Shown here piece by piece: positions 48,842 to 60,200 of a stretch of 64,000 nucleotides of DNA (position 1 is the stretch's first letter; each line of letters opens with the position of its first letter). Where the stretch lies: assembly GCA_000149265.1 (NCBI GenBank), contig CH003221.1, forward strand, positions 23,522-87,521. The letters are read 5' to 3'. This stretch comes from Ciona savignyi (Eukaryota; Chordata; Ascidiacea; Phlebobranchia; Cionidae). Position numbers and translations under genes: made by a program. The notes below the pieces were generated by a model. It saw only the letters and a list, made by a program, of their open reading frames with translations, did no database searches and had not been told where the DNA came from.

Positions 48842-51800
48842 GATGATTCTCACTTCTGCCCCCAAACACTCGACGGTGTGGCTTCTCAAGAGGCTGTTTC
48901 GAAAAAGAATAAGTAAGTTTCAATTTTGTTCAATCAACTTTTATTTTCTTGATGCAAAATACGTAAAAAAGATGAACATTAACAAATAAAAAATCAAATA
49001 GCAGCAGTATAATCAAACTGAATACAAATTTCTCAGTTTTAGGAAAATATTGGTTAGTTAGCTCGCTGTGCAGGTACATAGGTACATTATTATTGGCACA
49101 TAGCTAATTGTCTATTCATGTGTTTCCTTGTTGTGTTGAATAAAATCATTAGCAATATTATTACTTAAATTCCCATATAGTGTGCATTAATTTAAAATTA
49201 AGTTTTCACCAGATGCTCGAATTTATGGCGTTGCCCGTCCTGCATGCACCCCTTGTTCACACGAGCCACCAGCACTCTGTATCCACCTAGTGGTGAATCG
49301 AGCAAGCCCACTGTGAAGATGGTTTACTACCAAGTGTGCACCTTCTGCCGCTGGTCCACACGCTGCGTTGGAATCCCGGACAAGGAAGTTTGTAAGATGG
49401 TTGCTACTGGTCGTATTAATGATTGAAATTAAACTGTTAATATGTTTGAGGCATTCATTTTAGCCAAAAACACAACTCAAACTGTACGCACAACTTATAT
49501 GCAGAACATGGTCAAATTGTACTAATGATTACAAATTGTTTCTTACAGTGACTGGTACCTGGGCAGAGAAAACAAACCCAACTTTACCCCGGGTAGGTTT
49601 AGTATGTTTTTACATCAGTTTCTGCCATTTTACCGTCTCATTTTCTGCATTTTGCTTTCTATCGACAGTGGAAATGGTCAATATGACTGGAGGATAATCA
49701 GTTTGCAGTTCAACCAGTCCTAATGTGCTGTACCAACTAATGCTTGCCTGATTTTTAATTGTTGTTTTACCATTGATTTGTTACTGGATTTGTTTGTTTT
49801 AACTTAAAAGCATTGACTAAAGTAAGCAAGTAATAAAAGCATTTGAATAAGTTTGGAACCAACCAAACTTGAAGAAATAATTAAGTTAAAGCAACCAATT
49901 GACCACATCCCATCACAACCAAACTGGAAGGAATAATATAGTTCAGCAAGCAAGTGACCACATTGCTTTCCACAGATAACCAAGTTATTCGAATATTACA
50001 AATATTTGGAACAAAAGGAGAAAAGAGACAACGCACGACGATCGCAGAAGAAAAAAGATTTCTTATCGATCCCTTTGCAGGTAGGTTGTTCTATTACATA
50101 TTTTCCACAATATGTAATTCCTGTGGGGAATCTGAACCCAATTATTTAATCTATGCTTTGTACATTTCTGTAAACCAACCAACTATTGCATTAAACGAAC
50201 TTTGTTGCATCATGTGGTAAACCCCATCCCCCTTCCCCATCCAGCTGAAACAGAAGTACACATCGGGGAAATCCCCCGGTAAGAAGTCGGTCCTGGGCGA
50301 CCCCCTCTCGACGTTGCGCATGAAGGAGCCGAGCATGTTGAAGGAGGTGGAGGTCGATTCCTCCCCGACCCTCGGATTGGAGGATCTGGAGGTGGCAGCT
50401 CCCGGGGAGCAAGTTGACTTCACTTCATGTAAGTTGTGTGACAGGGGGGTTTCTTGTAGCTGCAGGAGCTAGCTTAGGGGCTTTAGTTTCAACTTGTGGG
50501 CTTCAATTAGTTTCCTTATTTTAAGTAAGCAGTTTTCGTCCTTTCATTCATGTTGAATCTCAATATCGCACAGTTGTGCCACAAAGAGTCCAGATACACA
50601 GGTATATTGTTGTGACCTCCTTCCCACAGTTTCCTCCATTGGTCAGCGGTTGGACCAGCCGGACAGCCAAGTTGTGTCCACCAAAGAATTTGTACCACGG
50701 AGATCTAATATGTTTTTGAAGCAATCGCTCAGATGCAAGGTATGTGGTCCATGTGTGTTGCTGGGCCTTATTAAGTCACAATCAAAACAACTTCGGGAAA
50801 TTTAGCATTTGATGAATATTCATGTATTATTCCTGTTATTATTCCTGGCATATTAAGTCACAATCTCTGAAAATTTATTATTCCTGTCATTAAGAAAACG
50901 TAAAAACTTTTATTATTCCTGTCATTAGTGTTATCACACATGTAATTGTCATATTTCTTTGTGTTCTGTAATAATGACATGTTTCTTTAGTTTTTATTAA
51001 TTCACTGGGTTAAGGCAATGCCTGCTAAGTGTTTTGCCCAGGGACACAACAGTCTAGGTTTTCCCAAAACTTTTCTACAGCATGCAGACAAAATGCTTTT
51101 ACCGAATAATACTACCTGTAAATTTCTACTGTATATTTTCTAGTTCAGTCAAATTAAATTCTCACAACAAATACGAATACACTACAGCTACCCAGCTATC
51201 CAGTAAAATACACTACAGCTACCCAGCTGGATGTATCCAGTATTTCAATAATGGAACTATTTACTCCTTAATATTGTTAGTATTATTATATAGCATTAGC
51301 AACTGGTGATATGTAATCCAACCCCTTCCCCACAGACATGCGATCACAATATCATCAAACCAGAGTACAGTCCAACTTCAATCAAGTTCAAGATTCATCT
51401 CATTGCTTTGTAAGTCTTGTGTGCTTAGAATATTTTCTACTGAGAAATATGGCTGAATTGTTTTTGTGTCCATACCGATATCTAAAACTTTGTGAAAGTT
51501 GAAACCAATGGATTAATGGGTAATTGGTACAATAATTTTCTATTCAACCTGGTATGTTAGTAACAAGCCCATCTGAAATTTAAAATTAAATTAAATCCGG
51601 TAAAAATAATCTACCACCTACTGGATTGATTACTTCGCATTGGTCATAATCACCCTTTCCGGGATAGAAATCACATACCAGAAATCCGCGTGCACAAAGC
51701 GTGCCAACTATCACCTGGTGTGCAAAGTCGAGTCATCTTATCGCTGTGCAACCCTACTGAACACGTCATACACACCACATTTCTGCCACTAGATGGAAAG

Positions 51801-53106
51801 CTACGCCAACCAAATGCTCAGGTGAATGTTTTATTCAATGTTATTATTGGATAAATTTCCAATTCGAGTTATACATGTACAGGATGTGGGATGTTTAAAT
51901 TATAATGAACTTCCACATTGCGTTGAGCATCAGAACTTTAGGGGGTTAAAAACTTTCGTATCGCAAGGTTTGGACAAAGATTTTTTAGTAAGATCACCTC
52001 ATGTCCACAATCAGTTACTGAATCTATTGCAGTTTGTTGTATATGATTGAGATAATTCTTCGAAATAATCACAATCCATTATTCCACCGGATTCACACGA
52101 TGTCTGCCCAGTGTCGAAGAACACAACTAGCAAGCAGCTGGTTTCGATCCTTCAACCATTGGGTTATAAGGCAGCGCACTAACCAATTGATCTAAGCATC
52201 CAAACAACCAATGAATCCCATATTTGTTGTTGAGCACGATGCATAACAAATGAAGGCTAATAGTTGAACACTATGCACTGGGGCTGCTTTGATACAAATT
52301 ATCGATATTCACACGTCACGTATCACGATTATCGTTGGTAAACATGGGGAATTCCCAACATCGAAACTAAACGTCTTTAAAAACGATAATATCCTTTTAT
52401 TCGTGTCGTAGCTCGGAAATACCTCGATATATAGTTGCAACTCAACACTGATACTTCCTCAGATCGAACTTCCCAAGAGCGAGGTGATGGTGGGAAAGTA
52501 TGACGAAGCTTCCGATCTACTCGCCCAACCTGGGACTTCCCCTGATGCAATACCGGATGACCCGAGGTATCCGCAGATATTTGTGTTGAACCTAATGAGG
52601 AAGGGAAAGTACCTATTAAGAGAATATATTTGGGAAAACGCCGAAAGAGAGTTATCACACGAAACCACGCAGGGGAATTATTAGACGGTCAACCGTCATA
52701 TTAGCTCGCGTGTGTGGGACACTGCTCACTAAAATGAAAATTAGGAAATAAAGCTTTGTGTGAGGGGTTGGGTTAATCAGTGTGCAGTTTCCCTTATGTC
52801 TTCTTTCCCATTTAAATGTTTACCACAACCAGTGGTTACATTGGTCCCTTGTGTGTTGGACCTCATGTAATGAACAACAAATACTTCAGCTTGATCGCTT
52901 ATCGTCGTGGCAACAAGGTCGGATTCTTCGTCGACGTGCTGCCCGACTCTGGTCTGACACCTGGTGACGAGATATGGGTGGGGATGCGATTCAAACATGA
53001 ACATTTCGGCGCCGCCTCTGTTGCGCTGCTGTTGAAGGGGGAGGGGCAGGTGGAATGCACCTGGTTGACCCATACTCTCTACGTCAACGTGGGACACGTC
53101 ATATAA
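48842..53106 (+). CDS. DCTN4: dynactin subunit 4 (p62), lacking recognised N-terminal exon
   Basis: Eleven exons were read with GT-AG borders and continuous phase: 48842-48912, 49213-49391, 49550-49592, 49976-50080, 50245-50428, 50630-50739, 51336-51409, 51668-51821, 52463-52566 and 52890-53106, plus at least one unseen 5' exon. The order follows human DCTN4: CPSCMHPLFTRATS and CTFCRW zinc-binding region, the coiled-coil-prone FEYYKYLEQKEKR stretch, the [24 protein letters not shown] zinc/β region start, NHIPEIRV, DDPxLIAYRRGNKVGFFV and the final ECTWLTHTLYVNVGHVI. In animals p62 caps the pointed end of the Arp1 filament of dynactin, the dynein cofactor. Some human cysteines are replaced here (HFCPQT for HYCPSC, CSNL for CANC). 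AATAAA at 53391-53396 follows the stop. (Ten exons are listed; the count of eleven includes the missing first one.). Confidence 0.93.
51965..52200 (-). repeat. tRNA-derived SINE in DCTN4 intron
   Basis: On the minus strand the head reads GATCAATTGGTTAGTGCGC ... GGATCGAAACC, i.e. tRNA-like A and B boxes about 35 bp apart. The body matches the copy at 62820. Confidence 0.75.
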
Positions 53107-53734
53107 GCCACGTCATCTGACGTCATATATGTTGTGACTGCATGATGTGTGATTTAGTTTAAAGATGAACACTGATTCATCCCATTTAATGTTCCAATGT
53201 GTTAAAATGGGGACGTTTTGTTCACCAGTTGCTAAAAATTGATAATTAGATTCCCCAGCAACAGAATGCGTTGCAACAATGGCTTTATGTCGGTCATCTG
53301 CAGTGATCGGGTTTTTCCTTCCTAGCTGCTTCACTCGTCGCATGGTTCACATGATGTTGATTATCGATGACGCTTGCTTGTTGTTCAACTAATAAACCTG
53401 CACGCATAGCATACTGCTTAATACATTTGAGGTTTATGTAAAGCACACGGAAATAAACTGGTGGCCAGTGGTACGAATTGAACTTTATTCAAAAGGTTCG
53501 AGATAGAATAAAAAACAATACAGCCTTGATGGACGCTGAAAAGGTTCACGCAAAACGTTATCCGAACAGTAATACTATGTTTGATGACGAGAGTCAAAAA
53601 TGGTTAAAGTTTGTAGCCTAGTTTTCTCGTGCATTTTGTCATCGGAGGTTCCAGAATCTGGATCGCCCAGTGCCGCTCGACAGTACAGTCGATTGGGATC
53701 TTCATGATCTGCTAACCCGTGTCGCCTTGCAATG
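53107..53734. other. DCTN4 3' UTR and intergenic DNA
   Basis: 3' UTR to about 53410 (AATAAA at 53391). Beyond that no supported gene. Confidence 0.6.
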
Positions 53735-53945
53735 CCAACTAATCCACCGACCATCGTACAAAACTGGTCGCTAGCTAGTCGGTTGTGTCTTTAGGCAGGG
53801 CACTTAATAATGGGTTTTACTATTAATAAGTTTTACTAAATTGGTGACCCGTGTGAGCAAGGTGATCTGACGATTACCCGTATGTTAACCGCCTTTTGAT
53901 TAACCATTCACGGGGATAAACAATAATATATTATCCCAATCGCTT
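53735..53945 (+). repeat. tRNA-derived SINE-like repeat
   Basis: Same blocks as the other copies but in the opposite direction: ctagctagtcggttgtgtc ... gatctgacgattacccg ... cacggggataaac. Confidence 0.7.
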
Positions 53946-55338
53946 AATGAGGATAGTTTGTAAGTATGGTCTATGGCCGGACGATGTAAACTAATTGTGT
54001 AACCATAGGATACTAACTTACAGAAGTTGCGCGTGAGCGCGCAAAAAAATTTTGGTTACAATAAATTGCCTTAAACGACCAGAAAGATATAGTAGTACAG
54101 CAATGATAAATTGCAATAAACGTGAATTCAAATGGGCCGTGCGGCATCTCGCCGATCATAAATAAAGGAATCGAGTTAAAGCCATGCGTTACATAAAGCC
54201 ATGCGTTAATATCGAGTTATATTAACGCATAATGGCGATTCTTTACTTGTGATAGCAATGCTTATTATACGCGAACAATGCAAAATAAAATGCAAGGTAA
54301 ATAAATAATGTTATGTTGAAGGCAAACAATGTTATATTAACGTGTTGAGGATTTATTATTAAAAAGTGCGCGATATCAGTATCGGTAATTTAAATTTTCT
54401 CGATTTTGTTAAATTTTGTAATTCACGAACTTTAAAAAACGGTTGGCGAATAGCTATTTGCGATCCCTTAATTCCAACCCTGAATGGGTACATAAAGAAA
54501 CACTTAAAAGCCATTCATTTCATCTTTAAGTGTTTTGTCAGTCTGTTTTTTCTGCAGTGTTGATGTTTACTGTGCCCCTAAACCTGACTGATACATTTTA
54601 ATTAGGCTAAGTTTAAAATACTTTACTTGGAGTGAAAATGACTAGCGGGCCGCACCAAAATCTCAGGCGGGCCGCATTGCTATGTATTTATGGCTTTTGT
54701 GCAGTTTTCGCTTTGAACTACTCAGCTCTACATGCTACTATGGAGAATTAAGTTTGAGTTATAAATGTACTGTATAAATTGCCCAAAATCTCAATCGCAC
54801 AATATTAAGTGTGAACAAAAAATTTTAATGAAAAGAAATGTGTTTTGGTAAAAATATCCGAAGGAAGGATAGCGGATAAGTGTTTTCGTCAAATTGAACA
54901 AGGAAGTTGCACGAACGGCGCGAGGTTGGTCGACCGCTGGGTTTGTGTTTGTGTGAAAACAAATGTCTACAGTGTAAACGTTTGTAATTGTTTATTTTAA
55001 ACAGCGACGCTACAATAATTTATTAAGTAGAAACAAAAGTAATCACATATGCAGGCCAAATTTGTTAGACTAATAAATTTTAAAAAACTGCCTAAAATTA
55101 GAGCGACTTAGTAAAGATTAGAAAAAACTTTTGGGCAAAATGTATTTACAGGTTGGAAAATGCAATATTTACTCCACCCTCCGCCATACCAATACGTCTG
55201 CTTTAAAGTAAGTGCCTTGCCCAAGGACAACAGACTAGCTAGAAATCAATTTTAAACCTGTTCTTCGGTCGATAGTGATAGGCGACTCGCAACACTAAAA
55301 AAATGTTGGTTTACAGGTCAAAGCCTTATTGTGTTGGG
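53946..55338. other. intergenic DNA
   Basis: No gene supported. gcgggccgca occurs twice at 54646-54680, as in ends of some DNA transposons. A SINE fragment lies near 55200-55260. Confidence 0.45.
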
Positions 55339-55520
55339 TGCCTCTAAATACTACAGGACCGCTTGGACCGATTGGATCACTTAGATTGCTATAGAAAGTA
55401 ATTCTAACCCTATCCCAAACACAGAACTAACTTGTACCCCAGCCCTAACATTAATATCATGGCTTTTGTAATTACGAAGTATAGTATGCGATCCAAGCGG
55501 TCCTGTAGTATTTAGAGGTA
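55339..55520. mobile_element. small inverted-repeat element (MITE)
   Basis: Perfect 27-bp terminal inverted repeats at 55341-55367 and 55492-55518 (outer sequence CCTCTAAATACTACAGG). Flanks tattgtgttgg and tattgcgttgg form an 11-bp near-perfect direct repeat, a likely target duplication. A 9-11 bp duplication would suit Mutator- or Merlin-like elements; family not settled. Confidence 0.8.
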
Positions 55521-55693
55521 CCGTATTGCGTTGGCATACTTGATTTATCACCGAAACTTTTTATACCTGATAAAATTATAGTTTTTTTCTAGTCTTTGTT
55601 GTAGTACTAACTTTTACAGCCGTTGGCCTAATCTACAGTCTACATATATAACCTTATTTATCGACATCTATAGATTTAGTAAATTAAGGCAGA

Positions 55694-56233
55694 ATGCCCG
55701 CCTACCATACTACTCACACAGCCCAGAAGTCTATTGGCAACCTTGCCTTGATGCCGATCAAGTGTCAATCAAAATCTAAAGGCCCCGCCCCCCGGCTCCC
55801 CAATGATGCCACCGACATCATCGATGAAACAATCGGATTCTTCCGTGCGAACATCTTCTTCCGCAACTACGACATCAAGTCCGACGGAGATCGCACGCTC
55901 ATCTACATCACGCTCTACATACAGGAATGCCTCAAGAAGCTGCAGAGATGCAGCAGCAAGGAACAGGGGCGCAAGGAGTTGTACACGCTCGCAGTATCGC
56001 CATTCGATGTCCCCGGTGATCCAGGCTTCCCACTCAACTCGATGTACTCGAAGCCGCAGTCCCGAGCCGAGGCCGACCAGATGAAGGCGTACATCGCACA
56101 GTTGAGGTTGGAGGTCGGAGATCGACTGTTGGAGCGAGTGATCGACCCTGAGACAGGGAAACCAAGCAAATGGTGGCTCTGCTTCTCTAAGCGAAAGTTT
56201 ATGGAGAAGAGCCTTTCAGCCCCTGGCAAATAA
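55694..56233 (+). CDS. ARPC3: Arp2/3 complex subunit 3 (ARPC3, p21-Arc)
   Basis: Intact single-exon frame of 179 codons, collinear with human ARPC3 (178 residues) from MPAYH at the start to SLSxPG at the end. Recognisable segments: [78 protein letters not shown]3 is one of seven subunits of the Arp2/3 complex, which nucleates branched actin filaments. Coding GC is clearly higher than in the flanks. Upstream, ...attaaggcag|a precedes the ATG, a possible trans-splice acceptor. The stop codon overlaps an AATAAA. The absence of introns, while neighbours have many, could reflect intron loss or retroposition; the frame shows no damage. Confidence 0.97.
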   Translation: MPAYHTTHTAQKSIGNLALMPIKCQSKSKGPAPRLPNDATDIIDETIGFFRANIFFRNYDIKSDGDRTLIYITLYIQECLKKLQRCSSKEQGRKELYTLAVSPFDVPGDPGFPLNSMYSKPQSRAEADQMKAYIAQLRLEVGDRLLERVIDPETGKPSKWWLCFSKRKFMEKSLSAPGK

Positions 56234-56239
56234 ACAATA

Positions 56240-57200
56240 CAACAAATATATTAATGCATAAATATATATATATATACAAGCAAAACTTCCTAGATCTTTA
56301 TATTCCAAACAAACCATGATTAATCTCTTATATATTAGATGATTCTATTGTATTTAATCAATCATTTAATTGTTACGTTTCCTTATTTTCCAACCATGTT
56401 TTTCAAGTATCCACTGGATCCATTTCAATTTGTGTCTTTATTTTTGGTAAAGATAATGCTGCAAGCGTTTTATGCAATGATTATTACAATGAAAAGACCT
56501 ATAAATTAGGTACAAACGGTTGTAAATCTTAAATAAATCTGACCCAAGATCAATACTATTTTCCCATTAAAATAACAAAGATATTGTTGTATTTGGAAGT
56601 TGTTTATGACCGCACAGCACTTTGTCAGACTCACAAATGCTTATAATTAATCTTATTCATTGATCTTTTATTCTCCAAATCTCCATAATAAATATGATCC
56701 AAATAAAACCAATTTATGTAATCCCTTAAAATCTTGATATTTGGCCTTGATTGAATGTTATAACACTTAAAAGTTTGTTTAATGTATTCGCTTAAAGTCA
56801 ATAAAAAGTTTGTTATTGATTTTATGTTGTGTCATTGTATGTGATTGATAAATAATACGTGGAACATTATTTAGATCAATTTGTGATGTAATAATTGAAA
56901 TAAAAGGATGATAATGACATCATTGAAAGAATTGAAAGAGCAAGGATGGTAAATATTGAAATATTCAAAGTGGATTAGTAGCATATTATGTCTTAATTTC
57001 TCATTAAGATAGGTGTGTCATTAATATTAAAGCATTTCCACTTATAATTATCATACTTGTGAATACAGAAAAACTACTAAAACTGTTACAGTATGTTGTT
57101 ATTATACTACCAAAATAAAAACGAGAATTTTACTCTGTACAAAGTCACTATAATTTCAAACAAATATTTTCACTGATAAAAGAGCATTTGACCGAGTAGT
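56240..57200. other. intergenic DNA between ARPC3 and TDRD3
   Basis: Very AT-rich, several AATAAA, no supported exon. The first exon of TDRD3 is expected here or left of it. Confidence 0.45.
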
Positions 57201-57201
57201 G

Positions 57202-60200
57202 CAATGTTATCTCAGGCATTTAACAAAAGAAGGATTCGATATTTGCAATCAGGCACTTCGTGAAAGCAAACAAACAAACCCAAGCGTTAAAGACATTATT
57301 TCAGTTTCACTCAATGTAAGTATTAGTGAAATCCAGAATGTGCACTATGTGTTTGTGAAGGATGTGTCAGAAAATATGAGAAACCGTATAGTTGGACAAA
57401 ATGGTTTCTGGGTTCTGGGTTCTACTTAAACTGAAAGAAAGTCTCAATTATATACAACACTATCACACAAGCAATATAATTCAGAAAACTTAATGTTGGG
57501 AACAAGGTAAAAATGTTGCATGTTCGATAATGTCTGTTGCGATTTCCTATCACTGGGGGCAAACCTGCATATCCAATCATTGGGCAAAAAGTCGAAACAG
57601 ATGAATTTGTTAATGTGGTGTGTTTCCACAAGTTTAATATATGTCACCTAAAATTATCAAATTCATAACATAAATTTTAATCCCATATTTTTCTAACCGT
57701 TTTATCAGGTTGATTTGCTGGAGATTGGAGAGAAATTCCTACCCGATGACATAAATAAGATAAGTGAGGTACCTAAGTTGATATTCATATTGTGATGAGG
57801 TGGAGCAGGTTATCGGGTTTATGTGATTGGGAAGCGGGCGATAATTACTTCCTTTTTACAACTACGTCTGCAGGAGCTTTTTAATTGTATATTCATCATT
57901 AATATATTAATTCTAGATCGAAGTGGTTTAAAAATCAAGTAACATCTGTTGAATTATGTTGCCCTATTTAAATCATTGTAATATCAGTAGGATGCAGTAC
58001 ATGACTCATGTTTGGCATCTCTATTAATACTCACTTTTTATCTGTTGTCTTTACTGACCATGTTTTAAAGGAGATAATTCGTTGTCAAAATTGCTTTGAT
58101 TGTTTTTAAGATGTAACGTTTTTTTACGGTGGTTTCTTTATTAAACAATAGTACTGGTTCTGGTTTTAATGGACAATAAAGGTCCATATATTAGGTGCAG
58201 GACCAGTTTAAAAAGCACATTATCTGTTTTTAAGAATAAAAAGATTTAAAGTGCGCCTTATGGATTGTTAAATATGCTAGTATAGTTGATTTTTCTTCCT
58301 TTTTAAAATAGTTGTGCTAATCTTCTTTAATGTATCAAATGACTAAAAACTAAAAAAACACAAGGTATGTAATGTATAGTGCCATGTGAGACGTAAACAT
58401 CTGGAGTTGCTTTCATCCCTGCCAACCACTTGTGGAGTTTTAATCTTTGATACAACGTTGTCCACTTATCAATATTTATCCCCAGTTGCAATGTGTGCCA
58501 TGTGTGGTGCAAGTGGTGAAATCGAACACATATATCGGCCCCGAAGTCCAATGAAGAGTCGTCTCACTCCCCTCGTATGATCGTCCTGCATCTCACAGAT
58601 GGTGTCAAAACGGTGGTTGCAGTGGAACATGAACATATCAGCAAACTGTGGTTTGTTCATCTCTGCTTGGCACATAGGGTGGTTGTTGGGATATTCATGT
58701 TTTCGTGAAAGGGTAACAACGCAAAGGAAATTGTAATACATTCAAACGTCAGATTATGTTTTATTTCTGTGTTTTACTTTTTTACTTCCCCAAACATTTT
58801 AATGAATATTCTTTTACATATTTCGTAGCTGTATTTGACTTGAGGTATTTGAATTTGGTTTAAATCATATATTTATTAAGTTCAACAGCTTTAAAGTGCC
58901 TTGTCCAGGGACAAAATATTCAGTACAATGCATCAGCACTGGTAAACCCAATGCGTTCATCGGGTAATCTGATGAGTTTTCTCTTCATAGTGTCAACCAC
59001 GCAAACCAAGAGATTCCTAATTTAAAACTCCGACATCTAGTTTAGACCCCCCTCCTGGTACCAAGATCCGCCTACATGGGGGAATCCCCGTGAGGAACGG
59101 CTTTCTGCTGCTGAACACGAGGAACATGGATGTGATTGGTGGAAAGGTGGATGGTCTGCACAACAAGTGGAAAGTTGCAAAGGTGTCGTCTGAGGGTTTA
59201 ACTTAATACTTTACCCAGGAATGTTATCTATGTGATTAACTTATTTAAAGAATAAAATATAATTTAAAAATTACTTTAATAATCATCATGGACAATTATA
59301 GGATATTTCTTTGGGTTTGGGTTATTTTATAATATTGTGTTGTAAGAATGAAAAATCTGCCCTCGGATGAAATCGAACTTATTGTGTAAGAGGCGTTAAT
59401 CTTAAATCCAAAGTTCAAATCTCACCCGAAAAACAGATTTGGACAAACCTTTTCCCGAGCAGTTTGGTGCTTCCCAATTAATTCTTGTGAAACCAAAATT
59501 AGTTGTTGTTTTAATTGCTTAAACACGGGGAAACCCCCTCACCCACAAATAACCTCCACAGGAAGCCCGGGGTTTCAGTCGTCACGGCAACCAAGATGAG
59601 AACCCCCCTCCCTTCGTCCCATTCGGACAGGTTCGCTTTTTATTTGATTTTCGTTACAGTTGAATTAAGTGTGACTGATTGTATTGTAATACATTTGGTA
59701 CTTTATATAAACTAGTGTGGATTGCCAGGAGTACATAATTGCATTACATTTGGTGAAATGTTGGTATTTTTAATATGTGTGAATTCAGTTCTTATCTTTA
59801 ATTCATTTTAAATTTTACAAGTTTGAAGGCAAGGGTTTAATTTTCTTCACTGGCTCTGGAACCTCTAACTTTAAGCTTGTCCTTCATCCATAATAATTCC
59901 ATCCCTTAGCTTATAGCAACCAACAGATGGTGGTGTTATTAAGTAAGCACCAGGTGTAATCAAACAATGTCCATTCCAGACAAGATTCAACTTCATTTCA
60001 ATTAGTTTAGTTTATTTTATGTTTTCATGATAAAAACACGAAGTTGGACCTTTGATAAAAATTGGAAAACTAGAAAAAGGAAAATTAAATTAGTTTGAAA
60101 AATGATTTTTGCTTGTTCTTTAAGTATATTTCAGAGCGATTTAAAATCTAGATTTGAAATTATTGATTCTGACATTTAAAATGAGTTGACAAATTAAACT

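Noticed and set aside
49668-49697. Extra DCTN4 exon starting after cgacag
   Set aside because: Reads VEMVNMTGG then a stop; the 49592 to 49976 join keeps phase and matches the family.
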